A stretch of DNA of 64,000 nt from CAYFFV01 sp964342695 (GCA_964342695.1 CAYFFV010000004.1:50868-114867), one strand, 5' to 3'; counted from the stretch's first letter, positions 1 to 9,241 are shown. Notes: generated by a model not told the origin, from the letters alone. Program-made: numbers and translations.

Positions 1-460
1 ATACTTTCTGGTTTAAATCCTCCAAACCTCCAAATGGATCGTGGTATTCGTTAGTAAGAGGATTCCACGCGATGGCGTTGATGGTGAAGTCTCTCCGGCG
101 AGTAGCTTCTTGAACGCTTAATGTAGAATCGCCAGTTATGGAAAAGCCTCGGTGTCCGGTTCCCGTTTTAGACTCTCGCCGTGGTAGTGAAATGTCGAGG
201 TTCGCGATTTTGTAAACAGCAAAGCTTTCTCCGACAGCATCAATTGTCCCAAGGTTTTGTAGCAGATTTCTGAGTTCTCGTGCAGGTAAACCGTACACTT
301 CAATGTCAATATCTTTTGAAGGTGATCCGCGTACATGGTCACGCACCCAGCCACCTACGAAAAGAGCCTGTCCGCCGGCTATCTTGACTAGTTCAGCGAT
401 CTGTAGCGCGAGTATGAGGTTTTTTTCAGTTTTAGGGAATGGTGCGATTAGTTTATCCAT
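1..460 (-). CDS. CCA tRNA nucleotidyltransferase / poly(A) polymerase family, N-terminal part
   Basis: The gene runs off the left edge, so only about 153 N-terminal residues are visible. They form the head domain of the class II nucleotidyltransferase family, which adds CCA to tRNA 3' ends or poly(A) to RNA. Visible motifs are GGWVRD (residues 36-41), the metal-binding DID pair (D50, D52), RRRDFTINA (121-129) and DPFGG (141-145). The ATG at 460 overlaps the end of the upstream SUMF1-like gene by 8 bp in another frame, so the two are probably co-transcribed. The missing C-terminal part would decide between a CCA-adding enzyme and PcnB. The tRNA in this window already encodes its own CCA, so a repair role or a poly(A) role is equally possible. 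Confidence 0.88.
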   Translation of the reverse strand, partial: MDKLIAPFPKTEKNLILALQIAELVKIAGGQALFVGGWVRDHVRGSPSKDIDIEVYGLPARELRNLLQNLGTIDAVGESFAVYKIANLDISLPRRESKTGTGHRGFSITGDSTLSVQEATRRRDFTINAIAWNPLTNEYHDPFGGLEDLNQKV

Positions 461-1142
461 TTTGGTGTGGGCGAACTACACGAAACCCGTAATCGGTATA
501 ACCGAAAGAAGGGTCTAGTTTACTGCGGCCAGAGTTGGTACTAATAGTAATAGCATGTCTCCAAGAGCCGCCACGTGACGCACGTCTTATACCAGAACTT
601 GGACCTTGAGGGTTTGTCTGTGGTGAGTTGGCGTAGTAGGTCTTACAATGCCAGTCTTTACACCATTCATGGATGTTTGCTCCGATTCCGTAAAGTCCAA
701 AGTCGTTCGGTGCACCTAAGGTAACTTTCCAAGGTCCGACCAGTGGGCCTTTTCCCTGTTTGGGTACCCACTCAGGGATCGTGTTGCCACAAGGATACCG
801 TTTGTGCGAAGAGAATCCGCGAGCTGCGCGCTCCCATTCAGCCTCTGTAGGAAGTCTGACAAACTCTTTCGTCGAAGAGTGCCAAAGACAATAAACCATG
901 GCGTCATTCCAACTTACACCTACAACCGGAAGGTTGGCACCTTCGAAAACAGGATTATTCCATTCACGGGGAGTATTTCGTCCTGTTGCCCTAATAAACT
1001 TGTAATACTCCTGACGAGTTACAGGGTAATTAGACATTTCAAATGCGTCGACCCAGACACGGTGAACGGGTTGTTCATCAGATTGTCCTTCGTTGCTGCC
1101 CATAAAGAACCATCCGCTCGGAATAACAGAAAATTTTGTCAT
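453..1142 (-). CDS. SUMF1/FGE-fold protein, catalytic cysteines absent
   Basis: This 229-residue protein spans a complete formylglycine-generating-enzyme fold. It has an N-terminal FxMGS segment (residues 13-16), LPTEAEWERAARG (97-109), NIHEWCKDWH (156-165), RGGSWRH (190-196) and a closing GFRVVR (219-224). In true aerobic FGE two cysteines follow the GGS motif and carry the copper and the redox chemistry. Here the corresponding positions are His196 and Ser201, so sulfatase activation is unlikely. The family also includes non-catalytic and EgtB-like ligand-binding members. No signal peptide is visible, and no sulfatase gene lies nearby. It sits directly upstream of, and overlaps, the nucleotidyltransferase gene. 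The fold is certain and the role unknown. Confidence 0.85.
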   Translation of the reverse strand: MTKFSVIPSGWFFMGSNEGQSDEQPVHRVWVDAFEMSNYPVTRQEYYKFIRATGRNTPREWNNPVFEGANLPVVGVSWNDAMVYCLWHSSTKEFVRLPTEAEWERAARGFSSHKRYPCGNTIPEWVPKQGKGPLVGPWKVTLGAPNDFGLYGIGANIHEWCKDWHCKTYYANSPQTNPQGPSSGIRRASRGGSWRHAITISTNSGRSKLDPSFGYTDYGFRVVRPHQNG

Positions 1143-1282
1143 CAGATTTATGTTCGCCGATTAAAAATATTAACTTCCATCGCTTAAGCGGTCGGGACAG
1201 GGTACACTGCTCTTCGGTAGCAGGAGAGACTGCTTGTTTTTTGATGGATACGTTTTGTCTTTATCATATAGATATTTAATGA

Positions 1283-2227
1283 ATGAGCCTTAAAATGAAG
1301 AAGCACGAGTCGATATTTAGGCACTTTATTATTGCGCTGTGTTTGTTTCTGAGTATTGGATGTTCCATCAAATCGATGGCCATCAATACGATTGGGGAAA
1401 CGTTTTCAGATGGTGCGAGTGTTTTTGCATCTGATGAAGATCCTGAATTGGTTCGAGATGCACTCCCATTTTCTCTGAAAATGATGGAATTGCTCTTAGA
1501 GTCATCTCCTGATAATAGTGGCTTACTTCTTGGTGCTTGTAGTGGGTTTACCCAGTACGCGATTGCATTCATTGCATCCGATGCAGAGATCGCAGAATTA
1601 GGTGACTACGATTACGCTGCTGCTGATTCATTTAATCTTAGGGCGCTCCAGTTTCATGTTCGAGCGCGAGAATATTGTCTGAGGCTGGTCGAACTTAGTT
1701 ATCCAGGCATCACCGAACGATTACAACTTGAACCACTGGAAGCAGTTCAGGAATTTGGTGTAGATGATATTGAAAACATGTATTGGCTTGGGGCTTCTTG
1801 GGGGATGGCAATTGTGCTTGGATTGCATGATATGAGTTTAGTTGCCGATTTACCCGTAGTTAAAGCTTTAATGGTCCGCGCTCTTGAGCTTGACGGAGAC
1901 TATAATCGTGGTGCTCTTCATGGGGCGCTCGTTACTGTTGAATCGGTACCAGAAATACTTGGAGGATCTGCAGAAAGAGCTCGTGAACATTTTGAACGAG
2001 CTGTTGAACTTTCTGAAGGCCTTGATGCGTCTCCATTTGTTAGTTTGGCCGTAGGGGTTTCTCTTGCTGAGCAAAACAAGCAAGAGTTCAGGTCGTTGTT
2101 AGAAAGAGCGTTAGCAATTGATTCTGATGAAGATAAAAGTATTCGTTTGCTTAACATTGTTTCACAACGCCGAGCGGCATTTCTTTTAGAGCATATTGAT
2201 GAATTATTTGAGGAGCCGCTCGACTAG
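1283..2227 (+). CDS. TRAP transporter TatT-like T-component lipoprotein
   Basis: A 314-residue lipoprotein of the TatT (TRAP-associated T component) family, a helical TPR-like periplasmic partner that binds the substrate-binding protein. A short basic N-terminus and hydrophobic stretch end in the lipobox LSIGC (Cys27). The rest is helical, with alanine- and leucine-rich repeats typical of TatT. The gene lies 15 bp before a DctP-type binding protein and a fused DctQM permease, which fixes its transporter context. An alternative start is the ATG at 1295, and neither start has a strong ribosome binding site. Family knowledge comes from the Treponema pallidum TatT/TatP pair. Substrate cannot be read from this gene. 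Confidence 0.85.
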   Translation: MSLKMKKHESIFRHFIIALCLFLSIGCSIKSMAINTIGETFSDGASVFASDEDPELVRDALPFSLKMMELLLESSPDNSGLLLGACSGFTQYAIAFIASDAEIAELGDYDYAAADSFNLRALQFHVRAREYCLRLVELSYPGITERLQLEPLEAVQEFGVDDIENMYWLGASWGMAIVLGLHDMSLVADLPVVKALMVRALELDGDYNRGALHGALVTVESVPEILGGSAERAREHFERAVELSEGLDASPFVSLAVGVSLAEQNKQEFRSLLERALAIDSDEDKSIRLLNIVSQRRAAFLLEHIDELFEEPLD

Positions 2228-2242
2228 GTAAAAGGACAATCA

Positions 2243-3235
2243 ATGAAAAAGCTAGGAATTCCCGCAATATTTGTTTTGTTGTTACTGGTTCCAGTCGTGC
2301 TGTTCGCACAAAGACCACTTACATTGGGGACATTTGCTCCTCCTAATTCTATCTGGGATAGGGCTTTAAAGGGCATGGCTGATGATGTGCAAAAACAAAC
2401 GAATCGGCGGGTTAGATTTCGTATTGCTGCACAATCTCAAGGTGATGAGAGCGCAATCATTCGTCGTTTGGCTCTTGGTACTACTCAGGCCGCAGCTTTA
2501 ACTCAGCCTGCTCTTGCTGGTCTTTCTGATGCTTTTAAGGTCTTTGGAATGCCTTTCTTTCTCGAATCTGATCAAGAAATTCATTATGTTCTTGAAGCTT
2601 TGAGACCGACACTTGAAAGCGCTTTAGCCGAACACGATCTTATTCTTATCAACTGGGGGCATGCTGGTTGGGCGCACCTGTTCTCCGCCGATTCGCTGAC
2701 CACCCTAGATGATATTAAGGGTGCCAAACTTTTTACTTCAGCTGGAGATGATGAGATGGTTGCATGGTGGAAAGGGCATGGTTTTGATCCGATCCCTCTT
2801 GATCTAAGTGATGTACCCATTGGATTAAACACGGGTTTAATAACAGCATATCCATTTCCGCCCTATGCCGCGCTTTTGTTGCAATATTATCGAGCGGCTC
2901 CTCATATGCTTGATTTGCCCTTAGGGCCCGTTATTGCAGCAACTGTGATGAATTCTTCAAGCTGGGAACGTTTAAGCCGTGAAGACCAAGAGACAATACT
3001 GCATGCTGGTAAGCAGGTTGAAGATAGTTTGTTTGATGACGTTCCTAGACAAGACAATGACGCAATTGCGGAGATGAAAAAGCGTGGTCTTAACGTAATT
3101 GAACTTGATCAGCGCACGTTGGATTCTTTCCGTCAGGCGGCGGATCAGATGAATGTATCCATGCGTGGTGCGATAGTTCCATCAGCGGTTTATGACGAAG
3201 CGGTTCGTGTTAGGAATGAGTTTCGTAATCGTTAA
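2243..3235 (+). CDS. TRAP transporter substrate-binding protein, DctP/TatP type
   Basis: A 330-residue periplasmic binding protein of the DctP family. A cleavable signal peptide (hydrophobic residues 8-21, ending near VLFAQ) precedes the mature domain, which begins LTLGTFAPPNS, a typical DctP opening. A good Shine-Dalgarno (AAAGGAC) precedes the ATG. In classical DctP proteins the segment G-x-K-I-R-V carries the arginine that grips the substrate carboxylate. Here the equivalent segment reads GAKLFTSAGDD, with phenylalanine in the arginine position. This is consistent with a non-carboxylate or hydrophobic ligand, as proposed for TatT-linked systems. It is the second gene of the operon with TatT and DctQM. 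Confidence 0.9.
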   Translation: MKKLGIPAIFVLLLLVPVVLFAQRPLTLGTFAPPNSIWDRALKGMADDVQKQTNRRVRFRIAAQSQGDESAIIRRLALGTTQAAALTQPALAGLSDAFKVFGMPFFLESDQEIHYVLEALRPTLESALAEHDLILINWGHAGWAHLFSADSLTTLDDIKGAKLFTSAGDDEMVAWWKGHGFDPIPLDLSDVPIGLNTGLITAYPFPPYAALLLQYYRAAPHMLDLPLGPVIAATVMNSSSWERLSREDQETILHAGKQVEDSLFDDVPRQDNDAIAEMKKRGLNVIELDQRTLDSFRQAADQMNVSMRGAIVPSAVYDEAVRVRNEFRNR

Positions 3236-3270
3236 GTAAATACAACAAAACCATAGGCTTAGCTGTCAGA

Positions 3271-5115
3271 ATGAATCAAGTTATCTTCCTAAAGCCTTCT
3301 AACCTCTTTAGGCGCATTGGTGATATTTTTCACGTTGCAGAAGATTACTTTGCAACTGTTTTACTAGCTTTATTGGTAATTCTTCCCCTCGCGGAGATTG
3401 CAGCACGTCCTTTTCTAACTGGTGGGATACCTGGGGCAATTCCGTTTGTTCAGCATCTCACCCTCTGGGTTGGTTTTGTTGGTGCTATGGCGGCGGCGCG
3501 AGACGGAAAATTGGTGGCCCTCGCGACGGCTAGTTTTATGCCGAGTGGTCTTTTAAGTAGTTTGGCAGTAGGATTTTCTGCCTTCTTTGGAGCTATGGTC
3601 TGTGTGATCCTGGCAGTCGGAGCCATAGCATTAATCGGTGCTGAACGTGGCTTGGGGTCTGAGATTGCCTTAGGCATACCGACTTGGTTCGCTCAAGTAA
3701 TTATTCCGTTTTCGTTTTTTGTAATTGCCGTGCGACTAGTTTGGCGCGCGGGTGGTAGTGCCGCACGTCTAATCGCTGGTTTTGGTCTTCTCATTGGACT
3801 GTGGCTAAGCAACTCCTACGAATTTCTTGACGGCACTAGTGAATGGCCTTGGATATTTTTGGCAGTGATTGCAGGCATCACAGGTGCACCTATTTTCACT
3901 GTACTTGCAGGGGTTGCGGTTTTTCTTTACATGACGATCTTCTTTCCTCCTGCACAAGTTGCGCTTTATGCGTATGAGAGAGCTATAGATCCATCACTGC
4001 CGGCGATACCGTTATTTACTTTAACGGGATTTGTGCTCGCTGAGGGAAAATCGACAGAACGGTTACTGCGTTTTTTTGAAGGTATGGTTGGGTGGATTCC
4101 AGGTGGAACTGCGGTGGTTTGTGTAGTCGTATGTGCTTTTTTTACAGTGTTTTCAGGTGCTTCTGGGGTAACTATTCTTGCGCTCGGAGGGCTATTGCTT
4201 CCTGCGCTGTTAAAGCAAGGATATCGTGATCAATTCTCTGTAGGACTTTTAACAGCATCTGGTTCGCTTGGTTTGTTACTGCCGCCAGCTTTGCCTTTGA
4301 TTTTGTATGCCATCGTTGCTGAGATTGCTCCAGAGAATCTCTTTATCGCTGGACTAATTCCTGGGGTGCTTTTGGTGGTCCTGATGGCAGGTTGGTCCAC
4401 ACGTGAGGCGCTTATCACTAATGCAGGACGCCATCCATTTAAATGGCGAGAATTAATTCCGTCAATTTGGATTGCCAAGTGGGAATTAATGTTGCCGTTT
4501 GTAATTTTATTTTCTTACTTTAGCGGTGTTGCAACCTTGGTTGAAACAGCAGCACTTGCGGCTCTTTATGCAACGGTAGTCACTGTTTTTATACATAGAG
4601 ATTTTTCTCTACTGTCAGGGCTGAAAAAATCATTTAGCGAATGTGGAATTTTGGTGGGTGGAGTACTTATTATTGTTGCGGTTGCTCAAGGATTCACTCA
4701 GTACACCCTGGATGCCGATATTCCTTTTCGACTGCTTGAATGGACCCAATCAAAAATTTCTTCACCTCTTGTATTTCTTCTCGCGTTAAATGTGTTCTTG
4801 TTGATTGTTGGTTGTGTGATGGATATTTTTTCTGCAATTGTCGTGGTTGTTCCGTTAATCACGGCAATCGGAGCTGCATATGGAATTGATCCCGTACATT
4901 TGGGTATTATCTTTGTTGCAAATCTTGAATTGGGATATATGACTCCGCCAGTCGGTCTTAATTTGTTTTTCGCTTCATACCGTTTTGACCGGCCGCTTTT
5001 TCACGTCTACAAGGCGGCGTTGCCGTTTCTTTTGATTTTGCTGGTTGGTGTGATTCTTATTACTTATATACCATGGTTGTCGCTGGGGCTTTTAGAAATA
5101 CTTGGTCGTCGTTAG
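3271..5115 (+). CDS. TRAP transporter fused permease, DctQM
   Basis: A 614-residue integral membrane protein in which the small (DctQ, about residues 1-170, four helices) and large (DctM, about 190-614) TRAP permease subunits are fused. The DctM half carries many hydrophobic helices and the conserved segment around ASGSLGLLLPPALPLILY, where paired prolines normally occur. A second conserved stretch near the C-terminus reads LELGYMTPPVGLNLF. It imports the ligand delivered by the upstream binding protein, driven by a sodium or proton gradient. It is the third gene in the TatT-TatP-QM operon. Fused QM proteins are known in the family, so the fusion itself is not an error. Confidence 0.93.
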   Translation: MNQVIFLKPSNLFRRIGDIFHVAEDYFATVLLALLVILPLAEIAARPFLTGGIPGAIPFVQHLTLWVGFVGAMAAARDGKLVALATASFMPSGLLSSLAVGFSAFFGAMVCVILAVGAIALIGAERGLGSEIALGIPTWFAQVIIPFSFFVIAVRLVWRAGGSAARLIAGFGLLIGLWLSNSYEFLDGTSEWPWIFLAVIAGITGAPIFTVLAGVAVFLYMTIFFPPAQVALYAYERAIDPSLPAIPLFTLTGFVLAEGKSTERLLRFFEGMVGWIPGGTAVVCVVVCAFFTVFSGASGVTILALGGLLLPALLKQGYRDQFSVGLLTASGSLGLLLPPALPLILYAIVAEIAPENLFIAGLIPGVLLVVLMAGWSTREALITNAGRHPFKWRELIPSIWIAKWELMLPFVILFSYFSGVATLVETAALAALYATVVTVFIHRDFSLLSGLKKSFSECGILVGGVLIIVAVAQGFTQYTLDADIPFRLLEWTQSKISSPLVFLLALNVFLLIVGCVMDIFSAIVVVVPLITAIGAAYGIDPVHLGIIFVANLELGYMTPPVGLNLFFASYRFDRPLFHVYKAALPFLLILLVGVILITYIPWLSLGLLEILGRR

Positions 5116-5157
5116 AAAACAATTTCTTATCTAAATCTAAACTGAAGGGAACATGAG

Positions 5158-6255
5158 ATGGTTCGAGTAATTAAATATCGGTTGCTGTTTGTAACAATAC
5201 TTGCGACTGGATTTCTTGTCGCCTGTGGTAATCAGGGCCAAGGGAAGGTAGAAGACCAAGGGACTAGTTCATCCATGGAGCATGCAGCGACTGAAATTAA
5301 AGGTGAAGTGCACCTTCGTAATATACAGCAACTTACATTTGGTGGAGAAAATGCGGAAGCGTATTTTTCTTCTGATGGAAAGCAGCTTGTTTTTCAATCT
5401 ACAAGAGAGGGCGTTCCATGTGATCAAATATTTACAATGGACTTAGATGGGTCAAATGTGCAGATGGTGTCTAATGGTGACGGGCGTACGACCTGTGGTT
5501 ATTTTTCTCCGAATCAGAATTCCATAGTTTACGCATCTACCCATTTAGGGTCAGTCGATTGTCCTCCACCCCCAAGTTTTGAATTTGGTTATGTCTGGGC
5601 TGTTTATAGTGATTACGATATTTTTCGTGTCTTCGCTGATGGTTCTGAACCGACCAGATTGACGAGTACGCCTGGTTATGACGCGGAGGCGACGATCGGT
5701 CCTGATGGAACGGTTACTTTTACAAGTGTTCGTGATGGTGATATGGAAATTTATTCGATGAACCCTGATGGTTCTAATGTTCGGCGTCTAACCACTCGAC
5801 AGGGGCCTGATGGAGGCCCATTCTTTTCTCCAGATGGCTCGAAAATCGTTTTTCGAGGTCGAGAAATTCCGGATGGTCCAGAGTATGACGACTACAAGAG
5901 ACTGCTTGACCAAGGTTTGTGGAGACCGACTGAACTGGAAGTTTTCGTTATGAACTCGGACGGTAGTGATTTGCACGCAGTTACAGATTTGGCTGGAGCA
6001 AGTTTCGCTCCTTTTTGGCATCCTGATGGGGAGCGCATCATATTTTCGTCTAATTGGCACAATCCTGAAGGAAGAAATTTTGATCTATTTATAATCAATA
6101 CTGACGGAAGTGGTTTAGAGCAAATTACTTTTAATGAAACGTTTGATAGCTTTCCAATGTTTTCTCCAGATGGTCGCTATCTCGTCTTTGCCTCAAATCG
6201 TCAGGCATTGAATGAGGGTGACACAAATGTATTCGTGGCAGAATGGGTTGACTAG
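5158..6255 (+). CDS. TolB-like PD40 beta-propeller lipoprotein
   Basis: A 365-residue lipoprotein with lipobox LVAC (Cys23) followed by repeated PD40/WD40-like blades. Blades are marked by recurring YFSSDGKQLVF-, FSPDGSKIVF- and FSPDGRYLVF-type strands and by MNPDGSN/NSDGSD turns. A Shine-Dalgarno (AAGGGAA) lies upstream of this ATG. It starts 42 bp after the DctQM gene on the same strand, so it may be co-transcribed with the TRAP transporter. The fold suggests a periplasmic or outer-membrane binding scaffold rather than an enzyme, and no catalytic residues are recognisable. It is not TolB itself, since the N-terminal TolB domain and the tol-pal neighbourhood are missing. Confidence 0.85.
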   Translation: MVRVIKYRLLFVTILATGFLVACGNQGQGKVEDQGTSSSMEHAATEIKGEVHLRNIQQLTFGGENAEAYFSSDGKQLVFQSTREGVPCDQIFTMDLDGSNVQMVSNGDGRTTCGYFSPNQNSIVYASTHLGSVDCPPPPSFEFGYVWAVYSDYDIFRVFADGSEPTRLTSTPGYDAEATIGPDGTVTFTSVRDGDMEIYSMNPDGSNVRRLTTRQGPDGGPFFSPDGSKIVFRGREIPDGPEYDDYKRLLDQGLWRPTELEVFVMNSDGSDLHAVTDLAGASFAPFWHPDGERIIFSSNWHNPEGRNFDLFIINTDGSGLEQITFNETFDSFPMFSPDGRYLVFASNRQALNEGDTNVFVAEWVD

Positions 6256-6278
6256 ACTCTCATTCATTGAATTTCATT

Positions 6279-7412
6279 TTAGTGCGTTAGATAAGATTTC
6301 CCGCGATCTTTTAGTAGGTGTTCAATAGTCCGCGCATAGTATCGAAGTACAGTTCGTTCCCGCACTCGATATTTTTGTTTTTCAACGACAATAATGCCCC
6401 GTGTCTGCATCAATTCTGTTGCAGATGCTAATGCTTCACGACCAGTTTGTGCATCTAAATTTGCTTCTGAGCTTTTAAGAACTTCAATTAAACGATCAAT
6501 TCGATCTTCAAGTTCTGATTTTTCAATTGAAGGTCTCATGGCGGCAGCGACAAGTGCTGTAGGAACTACTTTGTAAAGCGTGCCGATGGCAGTCTTAATT
6601 CTCCGTTTAAGGTCAACCATAGAGCGTCTTCCATCAGGATCGTATGCATTGAGTGGAATAGGTGTGCCGAAGTTAACGATCGCGCGACTCTGGTAACCAA
6701 CCGCGTACCGTATCATTTCTGCTACTTCTCGAGCGAACGGTCGTTGGTATCGTTTTACGCGCTGACGGGCTAGAACAAAATCTTCGAGGACTAGATCGTA
6801 AGCGATGGCAACTGGAATAACTACGACATCTTCACGACGGGCTTGGGCCGCCGCGTGTAATAAACCTGTCTTTAAGGGTTTAAGCTCGCCGCTGTAGCTT
6901 CGTCCACCTTCGAGATACAGAAAAAGATCATGTCGTTTAAGAACTTCCGCAACATAGGCTTTCATCGTCGCTAAATAAGCTGGATCACGCAAATCGCGCC
7001 GGATAGGAATCGCACCGGTGACATGTTTGTGGATTAGACCAAGTGCGCCACCAAATAAATTAATGCCAGCTGCAATAACAGGAGGACGTATTTTGTTGTC
7101 GTCTAGAACAAGAGGTTGGGTTAGATAATCTGTATGGCTTTTGTGATTCGAAGCATATATAACGCGACTCTTACGAACGGCATTTTGAACGATTTCGATG
7201 TTTTCTTGTTGCCGTTTTATTTTTCGAAGGATCGGGTATAACGGATGCTGAAGAGCGCGGTACATATGGTACCGCTGCGTAGTTCGCAATTCGTCTAAGT
7301 AACCGTGGACTCGTTCTGCGGCTTCGTTGGAGGTTTCACCTTCTCCGCCTTGAAGGTAACGCATAACCTCTTCACGTGCGAGCACCGCTTCGATAATTTG
7401 ATTTTGCCGCAC
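6279..7412 (-). CDS. Glycerol-3-phosphate acyltransferase, PlsB-like (short form)
   Basis: A 377-residue PlsC/PlsB-superfamily acyltransferase that would acylate glycerol-3-phosphate or a related acceptor in phospholipid synthesis. Four family blocks are visible. Block I is NHKSHTDY, with the catalytic H90-x4-D95 pair. Block II is GAIPIRR (133-139), block III is EGGRSYSGELKPLKTG (168-183), and block IV is IPVAIAY (199-205). The EGGRS and IRR wording is closer to PlsB than to PlsC. It is less than half the length of E. coli PlsB and lacks the long flanking domains. It is convergent with the beta-propeller gene and divergent from thiO across a 208 bp AT-rich gap. Confidence 0.85.
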   Translation of the reverse strand: MRQNQIIEAVLAREEVMRYLQGGEGETSNEAAERVHGYLDELRTTQRYHMYRALQHPLYPILRKIKRQQENIEIVQNAVRKSRVIYASNHKSHTDYLTQPLVLDDNKIRPPVIAAGINLFGGALGLIHKHVTGAIPIRRDLRDPAYLATMKAYVAEVLKRHDLFLYLEGGRSYSGELKPLKTGLLHAAAQARREDVVVIPVAIAYDLVLEDFVLARQRVKRYQRPFAREVAEMIRYAVGYQSRAIVNFGTPIPLNAYDPDGRRSMVDLKRRIKTAIGTLYKVVPTALVAAAMRPSIEKSELEDRIDRLIEVLKSSEANLDAQTGREALASATELMQTRGIIVVEKQKYRVRERTVLRYYARTIEHLLKDRGKSYLTH

Positions 7413-7620
7413 GGCCGAACTATACCACGCTGGAATTAATTTTTTGTTTTGAGTGCTTTGTAAATCTGTGCTTTGTCTAAAAAAATCAATTAGATTTAAT
7501 ATGAAATTGGGACATTTTAAATTAGGAATGGGTGTTTTTATTAAAAAGCTTTGATCACCGTGACCTTTAAACTAGTTGATGTAAAATGGCACGCTTGCCT
7601 AAATTATTGAGAATCAGAAT

Positions 7621-8736
7621 TTGACCCAGATATTACAAATAGTAGTTGTTGGTGCTGGCGTTGTCGGTTGTGCCATCGCTCATGAATTAGCGCGGCGAGG
7701 AGCACGTGTCCATGTTATTGAGCGCAGAGAAATTGGACAGGGTGCAACTAGAGCTTCCGCCGGAGTGTTAGCGCCTTATCTGGAGGCTCATAGGGGTGGT
7801 CCACTTGTTGATCTTTGCGTTCGAAGTTTATCTTTATACGACGAATTCGTTGCCAGAGTTGTTGAAGACTCAGGGTCTACCATTCAATATGTCCGCAATG
7901 GAACACTTGAGATAGCGACTAATGAAGCATATGCCGGGCGCTTGAAAGATATGGCGCAGTCCTTTGCTGAACTTGGTATCGCAATGGAATTTTTTGATTC
8001 CGAGACGCTTCGTTTGGTTGAGCCACAGCTTACCAATGACGTCAAAGGTGGATTATTGGTCGCTTCGCATGGATATGTAGGTGCAAACGAATTAACGAAT
8101 GCTCTTCGACGAGCCGCTGTGGCTCATGGAGTAAAGTTTTCCACTTCTACGGCGGCGACAAAAATCATCCATCACAGAAACGGAATAGGAATTCGAGTGG
8201 GGACAGAAACGGTTGTGTGTGACCGGTTAATCCTGGCTGCCGGAAGTTGGTCAGGGCAGATTGAACTTGAGGGAGTCGATGCATTACCTGTTCGACCCAT
8301 TCGTGGACAATTACTTCGATTAGATTGGCCAACGACTGCACTGAATCGAACTATTTGGTCGGAAGATTGTTACCTTGTGCCTTGGAATGATGGTTCTGTT
8401 TTAGTTGGTGCCACTTCTGAGGATGTTGGTTTTGATGAAAGAGCCACCGTTGCTGGTTTGCAGAAACTCGTTGAAGTTGCGAAGAGTATTGTGCCAGGGG
8501 CTGGTGAGGCATGGCTGAAAGAGGTAAGAGTAGGTCTTCGGCCCACCACCCCGGACGGTCTGCCAGTAATTGGTTTATCTAAGCGTCTTCCCGGACTCAT
8601 ATATGCATCAGGTCATTATAGAAACGGTGTTTTGTTGGCCCCTCTGACTGCTTCAATTGTTGCTGATCTTGCCGCTGGTGACACAAGCAATGACGTAGCG
8701 ACACTGACGAATCCTTCTCGGTTTGGGGAGTACTGA
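7621..8736 (+). CDS. thiO: Glycine oxidase ThiO
   Basis: A 371-residue FAD-dependent oxidase of the DAO/ThiO family. In thiamine synthesis it converts glycine to the imine used for the thiazole ring. The N-terminal dinucleotide fold reads VVVGAGVVGCAIAHEL, with GAGVVG at 11-16, followed by the glycine/alanine-rich ATRASAGVLAP segment. Near the C-terminus are the conserved GLRPTTPDGLPVIG and GHYRNGVLLAP segments that contact FAD and close the active site. The start is a TTG, since no ATG lies early enough in frame. The MerR gene overlaps or abuts its end. No other thiazole genes lie here. ThiI, elsewhere in the window, is the only other thiamine-related candidate. Confidence 0.9.
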   Translation: MTQILQIVVVGAGVVGCAIAHELARRGARVHVIERREIGQGATRASAGVLAPYLEAHRGGPLVDLCVRSLSLYDEFVARVVEDSGSTIQYVRNGTLEIATNEAYAGRLKDMAQSFAELGIAMEFFDSETLRLVEPQLTNDVKGGLLVASHGYVGANELTNALRRAAVAHGVKFSTSTAATKIIHHRNGIGIRVGTETVVCDRLILAAGSWSGQIELEGVDALPVRPIRGQLLRLDWPTTALNRTIWSEDCYLVPWNDGSVLVGATSEDVGFDERATVAGLQKLVEVAKSIVPGAGEAWLKEVRVGLRPTTPDGLPVIGLSKRLPGLIYASGHYRNGVLLAPLTASIVADLAAGDTSNDVATLTNPSRFGEY

Positions 8737-8740
8737 CGGA

Positions 8741-9241
8741 TTGAAGCTTAAACGGAGTTACAGCGCACGTGAAGTTGCTGCGTTCACCGGTCTAACGGCG
8801 AGACAGTTGCAGTGGTGGGATGCAAAAAAGTTGCTCTCAGCTACGGTAGCGTCTCATAAGACTGCTTCTGGAGGATTTACAGAGCGTCGGTACTCACCCA
8901 TAGACCTTTATGAACTATTGGCACTTGCCGATCTTCGCCGAAGCGGATTTTCCGTCCAGAAGATTAGAATGGTTCTTGATGCCCTACGTAATGAGTTTGG
9001 TGTACGGTTATATGAGGCGTTAGGTGAGGGAGCTTATGTGACCCTCTTGACTGATGGGCGAGAAATTTATGCTCGGACTAATGCTGGCGAGTTTTTTAAT
9101 TTATTGAGTGCGCCAGGGCAACCCTTGCTTGTAGTAGGGGGTGAAGCCCAGTTAAAAGAATTGAGTTCCCAGACGGCTGCACGTGGGAAGAAAAAACAAA
9201 ACAGGAAAAAATCTAAAGTTAACAAGAAACAACAAAGGTAA
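8741..9241 (+). CDS. MerR-family transcriptional regulator
   Basis: A DNA-binding protein of about 166 residues with an N-terminal MerR winged helix (YSAREVAAFTGLTARQLQWW, then RRYSPIDLYELLALADLR). A middle domain of unknown ligand and a lysine-rich C-terminal tail (KKKQNRKKSK) follow. No effector cysteines of the metal-sensing MerR type are seen. I place the start at TTG 8741, about 10 nt after GGGGAG. A TTG at 8723 is also in frame and would overlap thiO by 14 bp. The coupling to thiO and the position just before the sdh operon leave its target open. An imperfect inverted repeat immediately downstream could be its operator. Confidence 0.85.
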   Translation: MKLKRSYSAREVAAFTGLTARQLQWWDAKKLLSATVASHKTASGGFTERRYSPIDLYELLALADLRRSGFSVQKIRMVLDALRNEFGVRLYEALGEGAYVTLLTDGREIYARTNAGEFFNLLSAPGQPLLVVGGEAQLKELSSQTAARGKKKQNRKKSKVNKKQQR

